A stretch of DNA of 32,590 nt from Thiogranum sp. (GTDB lineage: Bacteria; Pseudomonadota; Gammaproteobacteria; DSM-19610): contig JASBST010000009.1 in assembly GCA_030148775.1 (NCBI GenBank), positions 1 to 32,590 of the forward strand. The letters run 5' to 3'. Made by a program: the position numbers and the translations under genes. Positions within the stretch are counted from its first letter, which is position 1; the number at the start of each line of letters is the position of its first letter. Shown in pieces: positions 1-9,777 of the stretch. The notes under the pieces are model-generated. The model saw nothing but the letters and a program-made list of their open reading frames with translations. It was not told the DNA's origin and ran no database searches.

Positions 1-3000
1 CCCACTGCGGCGGCTCCGCCGACCGCGCTGGTCAGTATGGTGACACCCGCTGACTGATCCAGATTCGCCAGTGGCGCAACGGGTTGATTGTTGATGGCTT
101 GCTGCGTGGTGGTCGTGCCAATGTTAGAGAACACGCCGCCCACAACACCGGAAGCCACCTGAACCGGCGCGCTTGCTGCTAATGCGGGGTTGAGCAACGC
201 ACCGGCTGCTGCACCCGTGGCGGCGCCTGTAACAGCGCCAGTGGCGAATCCAACTGAACCAGCCAGTAGATAGTCTTGGAAGCTTGCATTCGGCCCCAAA
301 GTATTCAAACCCACAATTGTGCCACTTATGGCACCGGCAATACCTCCATACACCGCACCGGCCGCCGCACCGGCTGCATTGAGCACGACCTGCCCACTCG
401 GATCATTAAAGTTGATTGGGTTATTATTCACATAGGCATAGTGATTAATCCCTCCCGCAAAACCAATCGGGTCTTCGGAGTTGAACCGTCCCACCTCCGG
501 ATCATAATACCGCGCCCGGTAGTAATACAACCCCGTCTCCCGATCATACTGCCGCCCCGTATACAGCAGATCATCGCCGCTGCGCGGCACCGCCAGACTC
601 AACGGCGCACCGAACGCATCATAAGCACTGCGCTCCTCCACCGCCCCCGCGTGCCCCGTCAAGGCCGTCACACTGTTGAGCTGATCGTGATGAAACGTGT
701 AGTTGGTCCAGTCATTGGGGTCATTGCTGTGGTAAACAAACCCGTTGACCAGCTCATCCACCACCACACCCCGCAGGTACTTGGTCAGTAACCGGCCGTC
801 GCTGGCATAACTCGCCTCCAGATGCTCGCCCTCCAGATGGTACAGCTCACCGCTCTTGCGCACCCGGTAATCGTTGGCGTCGTAACCCATGAACGTGAAC
901 CCCGTGGTCACCACCGCCGCCACCTGCCCCTTGCCATTGTAGCTCAGACTGTACAAGGCCTTGCTCCCGTCCCGCTTCTGTGTCAACCGCCCCGCCTCGT
1001 CATACACAAACCGACGGACAATGAACGGCGAGCTCGCGCTCCCCAGCCGGATGTTGATCAACCGGTTGCCCCGCGGCGGCGCGCTGCAGTCCGTCGGGTG
1101 ATAGCAGTAATACTGCAGACTGCCGTTGAGGTTGGCCAGCTTGCGGTTGCCCACCCGGTCGTAGGTATAGGCCCGGTCTTCGGCGTCCACGCTGCTGTCG
1201 ACCCCCGTGAGGCGGTACAGGGCATCATAGGTATAGGCGGTGCTCTTGCCGCTGACCCCATCGGTAATAGCGGTGATGTTGCCCAGGTTGTCCCGCTGAT
1301 AATCCAGATCCTCCACCACAGTCTTGTCGGCGCTGAGGTTTTTCAATCCAATCAGTCTGTTATCGTCATCGTAGCGGTAATCGGTCTGGGCGCCGTTGCT
1401 GAGTATCCGGTTGCGCAATCGCCCGGCCCCGTCGTAATGGTAACTGACCTGCAGGAAGGCCGGGTTGCTCATGGCGATCAAACGGTTGGCGCCGTCATAC
1501 TGATAGCGGGTCTCATCACCCTGATAATCCGTCTTGCGGATCAGGTTGCCCACAAGATCATAGGACCACTGCAGGCTCCGCCCCTGGCGGCTGTCGGTCT
1601 TGGATGCCAGCCGATGGCGGTTGGTGTAGGTATAGGTATAGGTCACCTCGCCATTGGCCACTTGCACCAGGTCGCCGAAGGCGTCGTAGGTGAAGCGCTC
1701 CTGCGAACTGTCGCTCAGGTACTCGGTCAGGATGCGGCGGTTGAGGTTGTCGTAGGTATTGCGCACCTGGCGCCCCGAGCGATCTTCGGTCAGCAGCACG
1801 TTGCCGGCCTCATCGTACAGCAGCACCCGGTCGGTTTTATCGGGGTCTTCGACCAGCGGGTCGACGGTCTCTATCAACCGGCCCAGGTCATCGTACACGA
1901 AACGCGTCACTTGCCCTTCCGCGTCGGTGATCGATGTGATGTTACCGGTCAGATCATAGGTATAGCGGGTCTCACCGCCCAGCGCATCGCGCTCCAGGGT
2001 CAGGCGGTTGAGTTCGTCGTACTCACGGTACACTGTCGCTCCCTGGGCGTTTTTCGGCTGCACACCGGCGATAGCGTTGGCGTCGATCAGGTGGGTGATA
2101 TTGCCATTGGCGTCATAGCGGGTCCGCGTGACCCGCCCGAGCGGGCTGATCGTCTCCGTACGACGGCCCAGCGCATCGTACTTGTAGCGGGTGGTGTTGC
2201 CGTTGGCGTCGGTGGTGGCGACCAGCCTGCCAGCCAGATCATAGGTCATCTCGCTGCGATGCCCGTTGGCGTCGATCACTGCGGTGCGACGGTTCATGGC
2301 GTCATACTCATAATGAGTGACATTGCCGTTGGCATCGGTTCTGGTTAGCAGATTGCCATTGGCATCATAGGCGAATCGCGTCCGGCCGAAGCCTCCCAGG
2401 ATATCCTGAGTGATGACCCGCCGATCCGCCGCGTCATAAAAGTGTGTGGTTTCGGTGCAGGTCACGTAAAAGCCGGACGGCGCGGCGCAGCCGGAGCGCG
2501 CCCCGCCGAGTAAATAGTGCATTTTTTCCTGCACGACTTTACCGTTGGCATCATACACCGTCTCCTGGATGTCGCCGCGCGGACTGGTGATGCGGACCAC
2601 CCGGTCCAAGGCATCGTACGCAAAATAGGTATTCAGAGAAAGCGGCGTGGCGTCGGTGGCCGACGTACGTCTTTTAAGAGTCTGCTTGACAACCCGGCCC
2701 AGGCTGTCGTAGCTGAAAATGGTCGTAATACTGCTGCCGCCGGTGCCGCCACTGACGGTCAGGGACGTCAGATTGATGCCGTTGGACTCATAGACGTAAT
2801 CGGTTACACGCCGGCGCGCTAGGTTGGCCGGGTCGATATATTCGGTTTTCTGTTTTAACTGGCCGAATGCTGGGCCCGTGGCGTAATAGGTGTAGGACAG
2901 CAGCAGCACATTGGGTGTGCCGTTGAGCGTGGCGCGCACTTCTTTCAGTTTGCCACGCACGCCCTCGGACGTGGTCGTCGTGTAATAGACACGGGTAAAG

Positions 3001-6000
3001 GTGTTTCCGCGTTTATCGACGGTGATGGTCGGCTGATCGAAGATCCCGTAGTCAGTATCGACAGTATTATTCAACGGATCGATCTCCCGGGAAACACGCC
3101 CGAAGTTGTTCGAGCCCGCTGCGGTGACCGCGCGGTTGGATTGATAGGAATATTGCGTCTCGTAACCCAGGGCGTCGGTCTTGCGATAGCGCAGGCCGTC
3201 GGCGTTGTTATCGAATTGCAGGATGGCGCCGTCGGGTTCCTTGAGCTTGATAAGCGCGCCATTGTCCTTGTCGTAGAAATGCTCGCGCACGAAGCCGCGG
3301 GGATCGGTGACGCGGGTACGCTGGCGATACAGATCGTAGTCCAGCGTTTCTGTCTCGCCCAAGGTGTTGGCGTAGTTGAATGCCTTGTTGTTGCGGTAGT
3401 AGGCGAAGGCGGTCTTCGCTTTTTGCCCCGCCCGGTCCTGGGGCTTGATCAGTTCGTTCAGCAGGTGGGTGCCGGGGTGGTAGGTGTAGTCCAGGGTCTG
3501 GTTCAGCGGATCGAACACGGCGTCCAGGTTGCCGTCGGCGTCGTAGCTGTAGGTCCAGGTGCGGCCGGTCCAGTCGCTGATAGTATGAACATGTTGGGTG
3601 GCACCGACGTAGGTCAGCGTTAGACCAGTGCGCCCGCTAATGTCCAGGTTGTCGGTGACACTGGTCAGGCGGTTCGCGCCGTCGTAGCCCAGGGTCAGGC
3701 GGTTGTTGTAGGGATCTTCGATGTAGTCCAGGCGGGCGGTAAGATTGGGTGTATTCACCAGGCTGGCGCTGCCCGAGAATACGTACTTCACGCCATTGCG
3801 GAAAGTCAGGGTGAATTGCCCGCTAGCGGGTGTGTTCAGCGCCAAGATGTCGAACTCGCCGGGCGGATTTTCCGCCACTGCGCGCGTAGCGCTGCCGTCG
3901 GCATTGAGGAGATAAGTGTGCTCCCCGCCCCGTTCGTCGATAAAGGTAATAGACGAAGTGGTGCCATTGCCGTTTTCGGCGGCTTGCGCCGTGGTGCAAT
4001 TGGGGCACTTGCCGTAGTCATTGGCGCGCAGGCTCATGTTATAGGAATGGGTCCAGCCAAAGCCGAGTGGCCCGTCCTGGTCGGCCCGCGCCGGGCTAGA
4101 GTTGTACGAGCGGGTGAAGGCGTAATCCAACCCGCGACCCTTGATGGTTAAATCGGTCTCGTCGTGGTACATGTTGCCGGTCACTGTTGAAACGGGGTCG
4201 GTAGTGGACGGCGTGCGGATGAGATCGTTGTTAGTGACCGCCACCAGGTTCTGATTGGTGAAAACCTCGTTATCGAACACAGGTTTGACCACCGAGCCGC
4301 TCACATCGGATAAGGACAAGCTGCTGCTCCCGTCCACCCAGCCGCCGCCGGCGGAAATACTGTCGTTGCTGATGCTGTAGCTCTGGCTGGCGAGCTGGTT
4401 GGTGGTATCGTCGTAGACCTTTTGCAGATAGACGCTGAAGATGTTGAAACCGGTGTTGGTCTTACGGCTGGGGATCTTATATTCACAGCGCCCCGGATTG
4501 CTGCCCACGGTGCCGCCGAACATCAACGCATCGCGAATGGTCTGCACCAGGCCGGCACTGTGGATGTCGGCCGCAGCCTGGAAATCGCGGAACACGAAAT
4601 CCGCCGGTACGAAGCCCTGCAACTGATCCAAGTAGTCGAATATACCGCCCGACCCGATGCCGAAGAAACTGATGTAATAGCTTTCGAATCCGCTCAGCAG
4701 TTGATTGAGCGTCGTGCCGCTGGCGTAGGAATAGCCGCAGATGCTGCCCGCGTCCAAAGTGGCATTGCCGCCGTATTGCGCGATTAGGTCACGGATCGCC
4801 TGCTCTTGGCTGTCGAAGCAGCCCACGTTACCATGCCAGTAGTCGTTGTAATAGCTGAGTCGTGCCGCGCGCAGTTCGCTGTTGATGGCAGGGTACTTCT
4901 TGAGGACATCAAACCCTTCAACGCCCGTGGCGGTGGTATGCGACCAGGTGGTGGGCCGGGTGCTGTACACGTCTCGTACACTGATGGCGAAGGGCGACGG
5001 CGCCGAAGTGGTAAAGCCGAAGGTGCCGTACATGCTATTGACCGTGGCCGCGGATCCGTCAGCCAAATCCAGCAATTGGGCGCCCGAGGCCAGGGCCATC
5101 TGGATGCCACGCACCGTGGATACGGCGTCGAAACCCGTCAGCTCCTGCCAGATCTCGTGTTCAAGCGAGGATCCTTCGTGCCCCAACAACTCGAAGTGGT
5201 CGCTGGCGTACGTAGCTGGGGCATTGTTGCGCCAGGAGCCGTTGAATCGCACGCCCTTCATATCGATGAGCAGACCACCCGGCATAATGGAATAGGCGGT
5301 GTCGCCCAGGTAGTCCACGTCGTAGGTCGAGCTGACGATGCCCACGAAGCCTTCCATGGGGGAGATGACGTGATTGACGGCATCGAGGCGCCGAGTGTTT
5401 TCGACGAAACGGGTGTAGTACAGGTTCATCGCCACGTTCAGCAGGCCACCGGTCAGCTCGTCCTGTGCGATGGGATCATCCAGCAAACGCCCTTCTCCAG
5501 CATCGATCACGCCGTTTCCGTTGCTGTCCACGTAGGGGACACCGCTGCCGTCGTTGACGATGGGGTAGGCCCCGTTCGCCGCCAGTAGCTGATCTGCAGC
5601 GCGATGTACTTGGGACCAGTTGGAGGTGTCGCCACCTGTGCCGATCACGTAGTAGCCGCCGAACATCAGGTTGTTGTAGGTAGCCGAAATGACGTTGTTC
5701 GCGCCGCCGGTTGTGGACGGTGCCCCATCCAGATCAAAGGTGACGTCGAACAATCGGCCCAGAAATTGCGCCTGATCATTCTGCCAGGCGATGAGGATCG
5801 GCGTGTCAATGACCTGACCGTCGAGCCTGACCGTCATCTGGTGGTGCTCGAACGGATCGCCGGGGATCTGGTTGCCCTCGAAGTAGCTGAGCGTGATGCG
5901 TTTGGAGGACAGGTCGGCCAGGGCGATGGGATCGGACGAGGACGACAGGAGGAAGGGCCCGACGAGACCGCCTGTGAACGCGAAGTTACCGAGCGAATAG

Positions 6001-6926
6001 CGGATGGTCAGAAACTTTGCCCAGTCCGGATCGTTGGCCGCGTCATGATCGGCAATGCTATCGTAGGTCTGCACGGCGCTGACAACCTGGTACGGCAGTG
6101 AGGCGGGCAGCAGGCCGTCACCGAGCGGGATGATGACACCGGGATCGGCGACATCTTCTAATGTTTTCCCGGGGAAATTGATTTTGAGATAATCCAGTAT
6201 CTGCGCTTCGTAGATTTCAGTCGGGCCTTTGTCCCGGAACGCGGCGTCATCGTTCTTGATCGCATTGTAATAGCGACCGTAGTCGAAGTTGACCACACAG
6301 TAGACATCGATGTTCTGGTTATGGAACTCGCGCCGCTTGAACGAAGGATCGACGTCGATCCAATGGCAACGCGACGGTGTCGCGGTGCAGTTCACGCCGT
6401 TGTCGATCGCGCCGCGGTAGTGGTCGTATGGGACCTGCACCTGAACCCAGGTGTGTTCGAATTCGATGAACTGACGATCGGGCGTCAGTTTAACGCCCTG
6501 AATACCCTGGTCGTCCAGGATCGCGGCGGCCAGATCGATGTCTCTTACCGTGAGCCAGTTCGCGGCGTCCGCAGACGGCACACTGATCGTACCGACAGCA
6601 TAGCGTGCCGGCATACCCTGCGAGCGGTACATGGCGATCAGGACCGAGGCAATGTCCACATCGCTGCCGCGTTTTCCGCCGTAGGTGTTGAGCGTGTTGG
6701 AACGCGAGCCGTGGTAGAGGGCGTATTCGTGGGTGTTGCGCACGTACTCGTAGATAGCCGCGGGAGTTTGTAGTTCCGCGGCTTTCTGGGCTAAGTCGGT
6801 GCCGGCGAAGATCACTTCGCGCGTGGCCGCCAGCGGGTCGGCGACCACCTCGGTAATGAGTAGCCCGGCCATGATTACGACGGCCAATATCTGGCGTTTT
6901 ATGACAGCAAGGTTGAATCCCTTCAT
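1..6926 (-). CDS. Giant transglutaminase-like / RHS-repeat protein, C-terminus beyond window
   Basis: An open frame of about 2308 codons starts at the ATG at 6926, after an AAAGAGA stretch, and has no stop before base 1. I sampled the frame at several distant points (near 4000, 2300 and 490) and it stays in register. Residues 1-29 look like a signal peptide. Residues about 50-195 resemble a transglutaminase-like fold: the block GSDVDIASVL (87-96) followed by GMPAR, H158 in EHTWVQV and Asp in WIDVDPS (about 189-195). The position where the catalytic Cys normally sits is Asp89. A DUF6531-like RHS entry segment (GPLGFGWTHSYN) lies near residue 950, followed by many YD repeats and the conserved RHS core end (ARYYDPEVGRFNSEDPIGF) near 2140-2160. 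After the core a Gly/Ala-rich hydrophobic pretoxin-like stretch begins; the terminal domain is not visible. In RHS polymorphic proteins that end carries the effector. It is the last visible gene of a run with the 7744 and 9034 genes. Confidence 0.93.
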   Translation of the reverse strand, partial: MKGFNLAVIKRQILAVVIMAGLLITEVVADPLAATREVIFAGTDLAQKAAELQTPAAIYEYVRNTHEYALYHGSRSNTLNTYGGKRGSDVDIASVLIAMYRSQGMPARYAVGTISVPSADAANWLTVRDIDLAAAILDDQGIQGVKLTPDRQFIEFEHTWVQVQVPYDHYRGAIDNGVNCTATPSRCHWIDVDPSFKRREFHNQNIDVYCVVNFDYGRYYNAIKNDDAAFRDKGPTEIYEAQILDYLKINFPGKTLEDVADPGVIIPLGDGLLPASLPYQVVSAVQTYDSIADHDAANDPDWAKFLTIRYSLGNFAFTGGLVGPFLLSSSSDPIALADLSSKRITLSYFEGNQIPGDPFEHHQMTVRLDGQVIDTPILIAWQNDQAQFLGRLFDVTFDLDGAPSTTGGANNVISATYNNLMFGGYYVIGTGGDTSNWSQVHRAADQLLAANGAYPIVNDGSGVPYVDSNGNGVIDAGEGRLLDDPIAQDELTGGLLNVAMNLYYTRFVENTRRLDAVNHVISPMEGFVGIVSSTYDVDYLGDTAYSIMPGGLLIDMKGVRFNGSWRNNAPATYASDHFELLGHEGSSLEHEIWQELTGFDAVSTVRGIQMALASGAQLLDLADGSAATVNSMYGTFGFTTSAPSPFAISVRDVYSTRPTTWSHTTATGVEGFDVLKKYPAINSELRAARLSYYNDYWHGNVGCFDSQEQAIRDLIAQYGGNATLDAGSICGYSYASGTTLNQLLSGFESYYISFFGIGSGGIFDYLDQLQGFVPADFVFRDFQAAADIHSAGLVQTIRDALMFGGTVGSNPGRCEYKIPSRKTNTGFNIFSVYLQKVYDDTTNQLASQSYSISNDSISAGGGWVDGSSSLSLSDVSGSVVKPVFDNEVFTNQNLVAVTNNDLIRTPSTTDPVSTVTGNMYHDETDLTIKGRGLDYAFTRSYNSSPARADQDGPLGFGWTHSYNMSLRANDYGKCPNCTTAQAAENGNGTTSSITFIDERGGEHTYLLNADGSATRAVAENPPGEFDILALNTPASGQFTLTFRNGVKYVFSGSASLVNTPNLTARLDYIEDPYNNRLTLGYDGANRLTSVTDNLDISGRTGLTLTYVGATQHVHTISDWTGRTWTYSYDADGNLDAVFDPLNQTLDYTYHPGTHLLNELIKPQDRAGQKAKTAFAYYRNNKAFNYANTLGETETLDYDLYRQRTRVTDPRGFVREHFYDKDNGALIKLKEPDGAILQFDNNADGLRYRKTDALGYETQYSYQSNRAVTAAGSNNFGRVSREIDPLNNTVDTDYGIFDQPTITVDKRGNTFTRVYYTTTTSEGVRGKLKEVRATLNGTPNVLLLSYTYYATGPAFGQLKQKTEYIDPANLARRRVTDYVYESNGINLTSLTVSGGTGGSSITTIFSYDSLGRVVKQTLKRRTSATDATPLSLNTYFAYDALDRVVRITSPRGDIQETVYDANGKVVQEKMHYLLGGARSGCAAPSGFYVTCTETTHFYDAADRRVITQDILGGFGRTRFAYDANGNLLTRTDANGNVTHYEYDAMNRRTAVIDANGHRSEMTYDLAGRLVATTDANGNTTRYKYDALGRRTETISPLGRVTRTRYDANGNITHLIDANAIAGVQPKNAQGATVYREYDELNRLTLERDALGGETRYTYDLTGNITSITDAEGQVTRFVYDDLGRLIETVDPLVEDPDKTDRVLLYDEAGNVLLTEDRSGRQVRNTYDNLNRRILTEYLSDSSQERFTYDAFGDLVQVANGEVTYTYTYTNRHRLASKTDSRQGRSLQWSYDLVGNLIRKTDYQGDETRYQYDGANRLIAMSNPAFLQVSYHYDGAGRLRNRILSNGAQTDYRYDDDNRLIGLKNLSADKTVVEDLDYQRDNLGNITAITDGVSGKSTAYTYDALYRLTGVDSSVDAEDRAYTYDRVGNRKLANLNGSLQYYCYHPTDCSAPPRGNRLINIRLGSASSPFIVRRFVYDEAGRLTQKRDGSKALYSLSYNGKGQVAAVVTTGFTFMGYDANDYRVRKSGELYHLEGEHLEASYASDGRLLTKYLRGVVVDELVNGFVYHSNDPNDWTNYTFHHDQLNSVTALTGHAGAVEERSAYDAFGAPLSLAVPRSGDDLLYTGRQYDRETGLYYYRARYYDPEVGRFNSEDPIGFAGGINHYAYVNNNPINFNDPSGQVVLNAAGAAAGAVYGGIAGAISGTIVGLNTLGPNASFQDYLLAGSVGFATGAVTGAATGAAAGALLNPALAASAPVQVASGVVGGVFSNIGTTTTQQAINNQPVAPLANLDQSAGVTILTSAVGGAAAV

Positions 6927-6985
6927 GATGTATCTCTTTATATTGCGTTTGTCTGTTATGCTAGTTGTCAGTCCGTAGCTTTCCA

Positions 6986-7744
6986 TCACCACGTCCGCCG
7001 ATGCTGCGTGCGGTTAGTAATCGTGGGCGACACCGGTTTTTCATCACCGTCATGGAGTCGCGGCCTCTGCGCCCCAGGACTCAAGGTGGCGGCCAAATCG
7101 CGCAAGCGCTGCTGGCGCTCCGCAGCAGGCAGCACGAGGGCGGCCTCGATTTCGGTGTCCAGCCCGTCAATCCGTGTCAAGGCATGCGTCGTCACCGGCG
7201 TGACAATGGCGCTACGCTTGCCGGCGGTACCTGGTTGCACACCGGTGAAATAATTCACGATGGAATCCAAAAACGACGGCGATGACCTCTGCGCGCCAAC
7301 GGCTTTTTCGCGTAACGCACGACCCTTGTGGCGCAAGTTGGCGACAGCACTGCGCAGCCTGCCGATGTCCGCCGCCCGCGCCTTACGCCAGGCGGCTTCC
7401 GGCGACACCGAGGGGGCAGTGGACTGCGCACCCGCGGATTGAATCCGTATCGGTGTGTTTGCCGAGTGCTCGGCGAGGGCTTTTACGAACTCGCGGACCG
7501 CCTTGATCTCATCCTGCAACGCCACGGCGGTCGGATCGGACGTATAAGTACGCTTAGCTCGCAGCACCGCCTGCCCGACGGCGCGCACAGCGTCGCGGGT
7601 TTCGGGATTCAGCTCGCTGGCATGCGTGGTGTTATCCGCCTGTACGCTGACCGATAAAAAGACCAAACCGATAATCGGTCCGAACGCTATTGAACGACGG
7701 ATACAACGCATCCGCCTCTGCAGTCCCTTGTCGTTATTGAACAC
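6986..7744 (-). CDS. Exported protein of unknown function in the RHS operon
   Basis: This is a 252-codon frame that I do not recognise. The start is taken as GTG at 7744 because AAGGGGA lies at good spacing upstream. An internal ATG at 7711 (MRCIRRS) is the alternative and would put the N-terminus closer to the hydrophobic segment. A basic stretch followed by IAFGPIIGLVFLSVSVQA is a convincing Sec signal peptide with a cleavage site near QA/DN. The mature part is Ala/Arg-rich, probably largely helical, with no cysteine-based lipobox and no clear catalytic motif. It lies 21 bases downstream of the IPTL-CTERM toroid/LRR gene and about 60 bases upstream of the RHS gene, so it is probably co-transcribed with both. 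A role as chaperone or accessory factor for the RHS protein is possible but only positional. Confidence 0.75.
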   Translation of the reverse strand: MFNNDKGLQRRMRCIRRSIAFGPIIGLVFLSVSVQADNTTHASELNPETRDAVRAVGQAVLRAKRTYTSDPTAVALQDEIKAVREFVKALAEHSANTPIRIQSAGAQSTAPSVSPEAAWRKARAADIGRLRSAVANLRHKGRALREKAVGAQRSSPSFLDSIVNYFTGVQPGTAGKRSAIVTPVTTHALTRIDGLDTEIEAALVLPAAERQQRLRDLAATLSPGAQRPRLHDGDEKPVSPTITNRTQHRRTW

Positions 7745-7765
7745 GAGTCGTCCCCTTTATTCTGC

Positions 7766-9034
7766 TTAAGCTTGAAGTGCTTCGTGCCGGTTATCACGCT
7801 GCCGTCGGGCGGCACCGATGAGCAACAGCGTCGCCATGATGATCACACCCCATTCCGGCAAAGTCGGAATGTCGTTGTCATAGTCGTTATCCGCGACGAC
7901 TACGGGATTTCCATCAAGCAGGAGCGTCGCTAATTGGGTTAGCCCGTCGATCGGCGCCGTAGACGTGATGTTGTTGTTGCGCAAATCCGCCGACTGCAGG
8001 TTCGAAGCCCACTGAAGCCCGGTCAGATCACCGATGTCTTTGCCGACGGCGGTCAACGTCGTCAAGCGCGCCAGCTCGCTGCGGTCCAGACTATCCATCG
8101 CATTGCGGCCTAAGGCATTGTTGATGGCCGCGCGCAGGTTCTTGTCGGGAATCGCCACGGCAGTCTGATTGGCGGCGCTGTCGGTGCCGTCCGCCGTAGC
8201 AAAAGCGCGTATCGCCAAGGCGGTATCGTAGACACTACCGGACCAACTTCCATTGTTGCCGCTCTGTGTCGCCGCCAATCGGTCCAGCCAGGGCTGTGCG
8301 GCGGCGGTATTGCCGGCCAACACCGCTGCGCGTGCCGCCAGCGCGACCAGGCTGATTGGCGTACTGGTCGTGATCCGGCCGGACAGGGTGGCCAAGCCGT
8401 TATTGACCGGCGTCGTCAGGCTTGGATCCGTGGTTTCCAAAGCGGCCAATGTGAGCAATACCATCGCGGTGGTATAAGGGTCGCTGACCGGTTCCAACGC
8501 AACTGCCCAGCCGCGATCGGAGCCGCTGAGCTGAGACAGTTTCAGGGTGTTGATCGCGGCTTGCACATTGGCGCCAGCCCCGAGCGACGCGAGGCTATTC
8601 AAGACAATGGCGGTATCCAGCGGGGCTTGGCGGTAGATGGCGCTGAGCCCCCATGCCTCTCGACCCGCAACGCCCACCTTTTGGGCCTCGACGAGCCGCT
8701 CGATGTCATCGGAGACATCATCACCACGCGCGCCAAGGGTCAGTGCGCGCCGGGCACCAAAATCCGCGTTGGGGCTGGCGTGATTCTCCAGCCAGGTGAT
8801 ACCTTTAAAATACGCGCCGCTACGTTGCCCGGCAGCGCGTAACGCCTGTACGGCTTCGGTGGTAAAGAGCAGCTTTTCCGCGTTGGACAAGCCCCAACCA
8901 CCATCGGCGCGCTGTTGGCTGGTCAGCCAGTCGGTAGCGCGCTCGATGTTATCCTGGTAAAAGGCCAGGCTCGCGGACGAATAGAGCGATAAGGTAACCA
9001 ACCAGAAACCACCGAAGCGTTTAATTCCATCCAT
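7766..9034 (-). CDS. Alpha-toroid (prenyltransferase/squalene-oxidase repeat) plus LRR protein with IPTL-CTERM sorting signal
   Basis: The protein has 422 codons. The ATG at 9034 is preferred because AAGGAGG sits just upstream; an in-frame ATG at 9052 would place that ribosome site inside the gene. A signal peptide ends near SLAF (about 25). Residues about 25-280 contain repeats of the terpenoid-cyclase-like toroid type (WLTSQQRADGGWGLSN, NGSWSGSVYDTALAIRAF). A short leucine-rich-repeat block follows at about 300-375 (LQSADLRNNNITS). The C-terminus has DNDIPTLPEWG at about 386-396, a hydrophobic helix and a basic tail (RRQRDNR), the tripartite IPTL-CTERM signal recognised by exosortase H. The xrtH gene lies just upstream on the same strand, so this is a predicted cognate substrate. 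The toroid is probably structural or protein-binding here; no enzyme activity can be read from the sequence. Confidence 0.9.
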   Translation of the reverse strand: MDGIKRFGGFWLVTLSLYSSASLAFYQDNIERATDWLTSQQRADGGWGLSNAEKLLFTTEAVQALRAAGQRSGAYFKGITWLENHASPNADFGARRALTLGARGDDVSDDIERLVEAQKVGVAGREAWGLSAIYRQAPLDTAIVLNSLASLGAGANVQAAINTLKLSQLSGSDRGWAVALEPVSDPYTTAMVLLTLAALETTDPSLTTPVNNGLATLSGRITTSTPISLVALAARAAVLAGNTAAAQPWLDRLAATQSGNNGSWSGSVYDTALAIRAFATADGTDSAANQTAVAIPDKNLRAAINNALGRNAMDSLDRSELARLTTLTAVGKDIGDLTGLQWASNLQSADLRNNNITSTAPIDGLTQLATLLLDGNPVVVADNDYDNDIPTLPEWGVIIMATLLLIGAARRQRDNRHEALQA

Positions 9035-9159
9035 AGCCGCCCTCCTTGTCATTGTGTCGTGGCGTGTTAGAGCTACCCTAGCAACGGATTATGACCTTCG
9101 TATGAAAACAACAGCGCCCGGCTGACGCGTATATTGGGCGGCGAATGACACAGGGGCAG

Positions 9160-9777
9160 TTAGCGACGGACGAACAGTCGCCGGGTCGCGGCAACCATCA
9201 GACCCACGGCTACCAGCGATAGCGCTAGTCGTCCGCCGTTGTTCATATAGTTCATCGCCTGCACCAGTAGCGAGGCTGACAGCTGATCCGGCGCGACATT
9301 GAATAACACTACATCCTCCAGTGCGCCGGCCAACACCAGCGGCACATCAATCATCTCCACCAGAATCAATAGCGGTAACGCGAAGAGCACCATCGAGATA
9401 CGTTCCGCTCGGGCCCGAACCGGCCAGAGCATCGCCGCGCCGATCAGTACAATGACAGGCTGGAAGGCGTGGCCTGCCAGGGTCACGCTGGAAACTTCCG
9501 TGCCGTCGGGAACCGAGTGTCCGGCGATGTTGCGGGCGCCGGTGGTTCGCGCCCGCAACGCGAAGACACGCTCGCCGCTGGCCTGTTCTACCCGCAGGGA
9601 GCGAATCTGATAGTGCGGCGTCAACTGGGTGAACGACCAGCGGTAGAGGGGAATCAACGTGCCCGCCAACGGATCGCCCCAGGTCCACACCGCGCTGGTG
9701 AGACCAAGCCAGACCGCTGCGGCAACGGCTACACGGCGGGCGAGTGTTTTAGTGCGGGCGATCGCGACTGCACCCAT
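9160..9777 (-). CDS. Exosortase H-associated membrane protein
   Basis: This is a membrane protein of about 205 residues with an N-terminal helix (about 14-30), a periplasmic section of about 80 residues, and hydrophobic segments near 105-120, 128-150 and 175-200. It matches in size, layout and position the small membrane protein commonly encoded beside exosortase H. Its start lies inside the end of xrtH: GTG at 9789 and ATG at 9777 are both in frame, and I prefer the ATG, which has GGTGGA upstream. That gives an overlap of about 49 bases, pointing to translational coupling. Its exact role in IPTL-CTERM processing is not known to me. The 125-base gap to the next gene (9034) is free of coding potential. 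Confidence 0.8.
   Translation of the reverse strand: MGAVAIARTKTLARRVAVAAAVWLGLTSAVWTWGDPLAGTLIPLYRWSFTQLTPHYQIRSLRVEQASGERVFALRARTTGARNIAGHSVPDGTEVSSVTLAGHAFQPVIVLIGAAMLWPVRARAERISMVLFALPLLILVEMIDVPLVLAGALEDVVLFNVAPDQLSASLLVQAMNYMNNGGRLALSLVAVGLMVAATRRLFVRR

Noticed and set aside
276-791. Plus-strand frame opposite the RHS core end
   Set aside because: The opposite strand encodes the conserved RHS core (RYYDPEVGRF) in an unbroken frame; this one has no recognisable features.
822-2348. Long plus-strand open frame of 508 codons
   Set aside because: It lies fully antisense to the RHS repeats. The translation is Val/Ile/Gly/His-rich with no domain, and the minus frame has clear YD repeats. It is a composition shadow.
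4806-6101. Plus-strand frames of 260 and 165 codons
   Set aside because: They are antisense to the middle of the giant RHS protein, with no ribosome sites of note or family resemblance.
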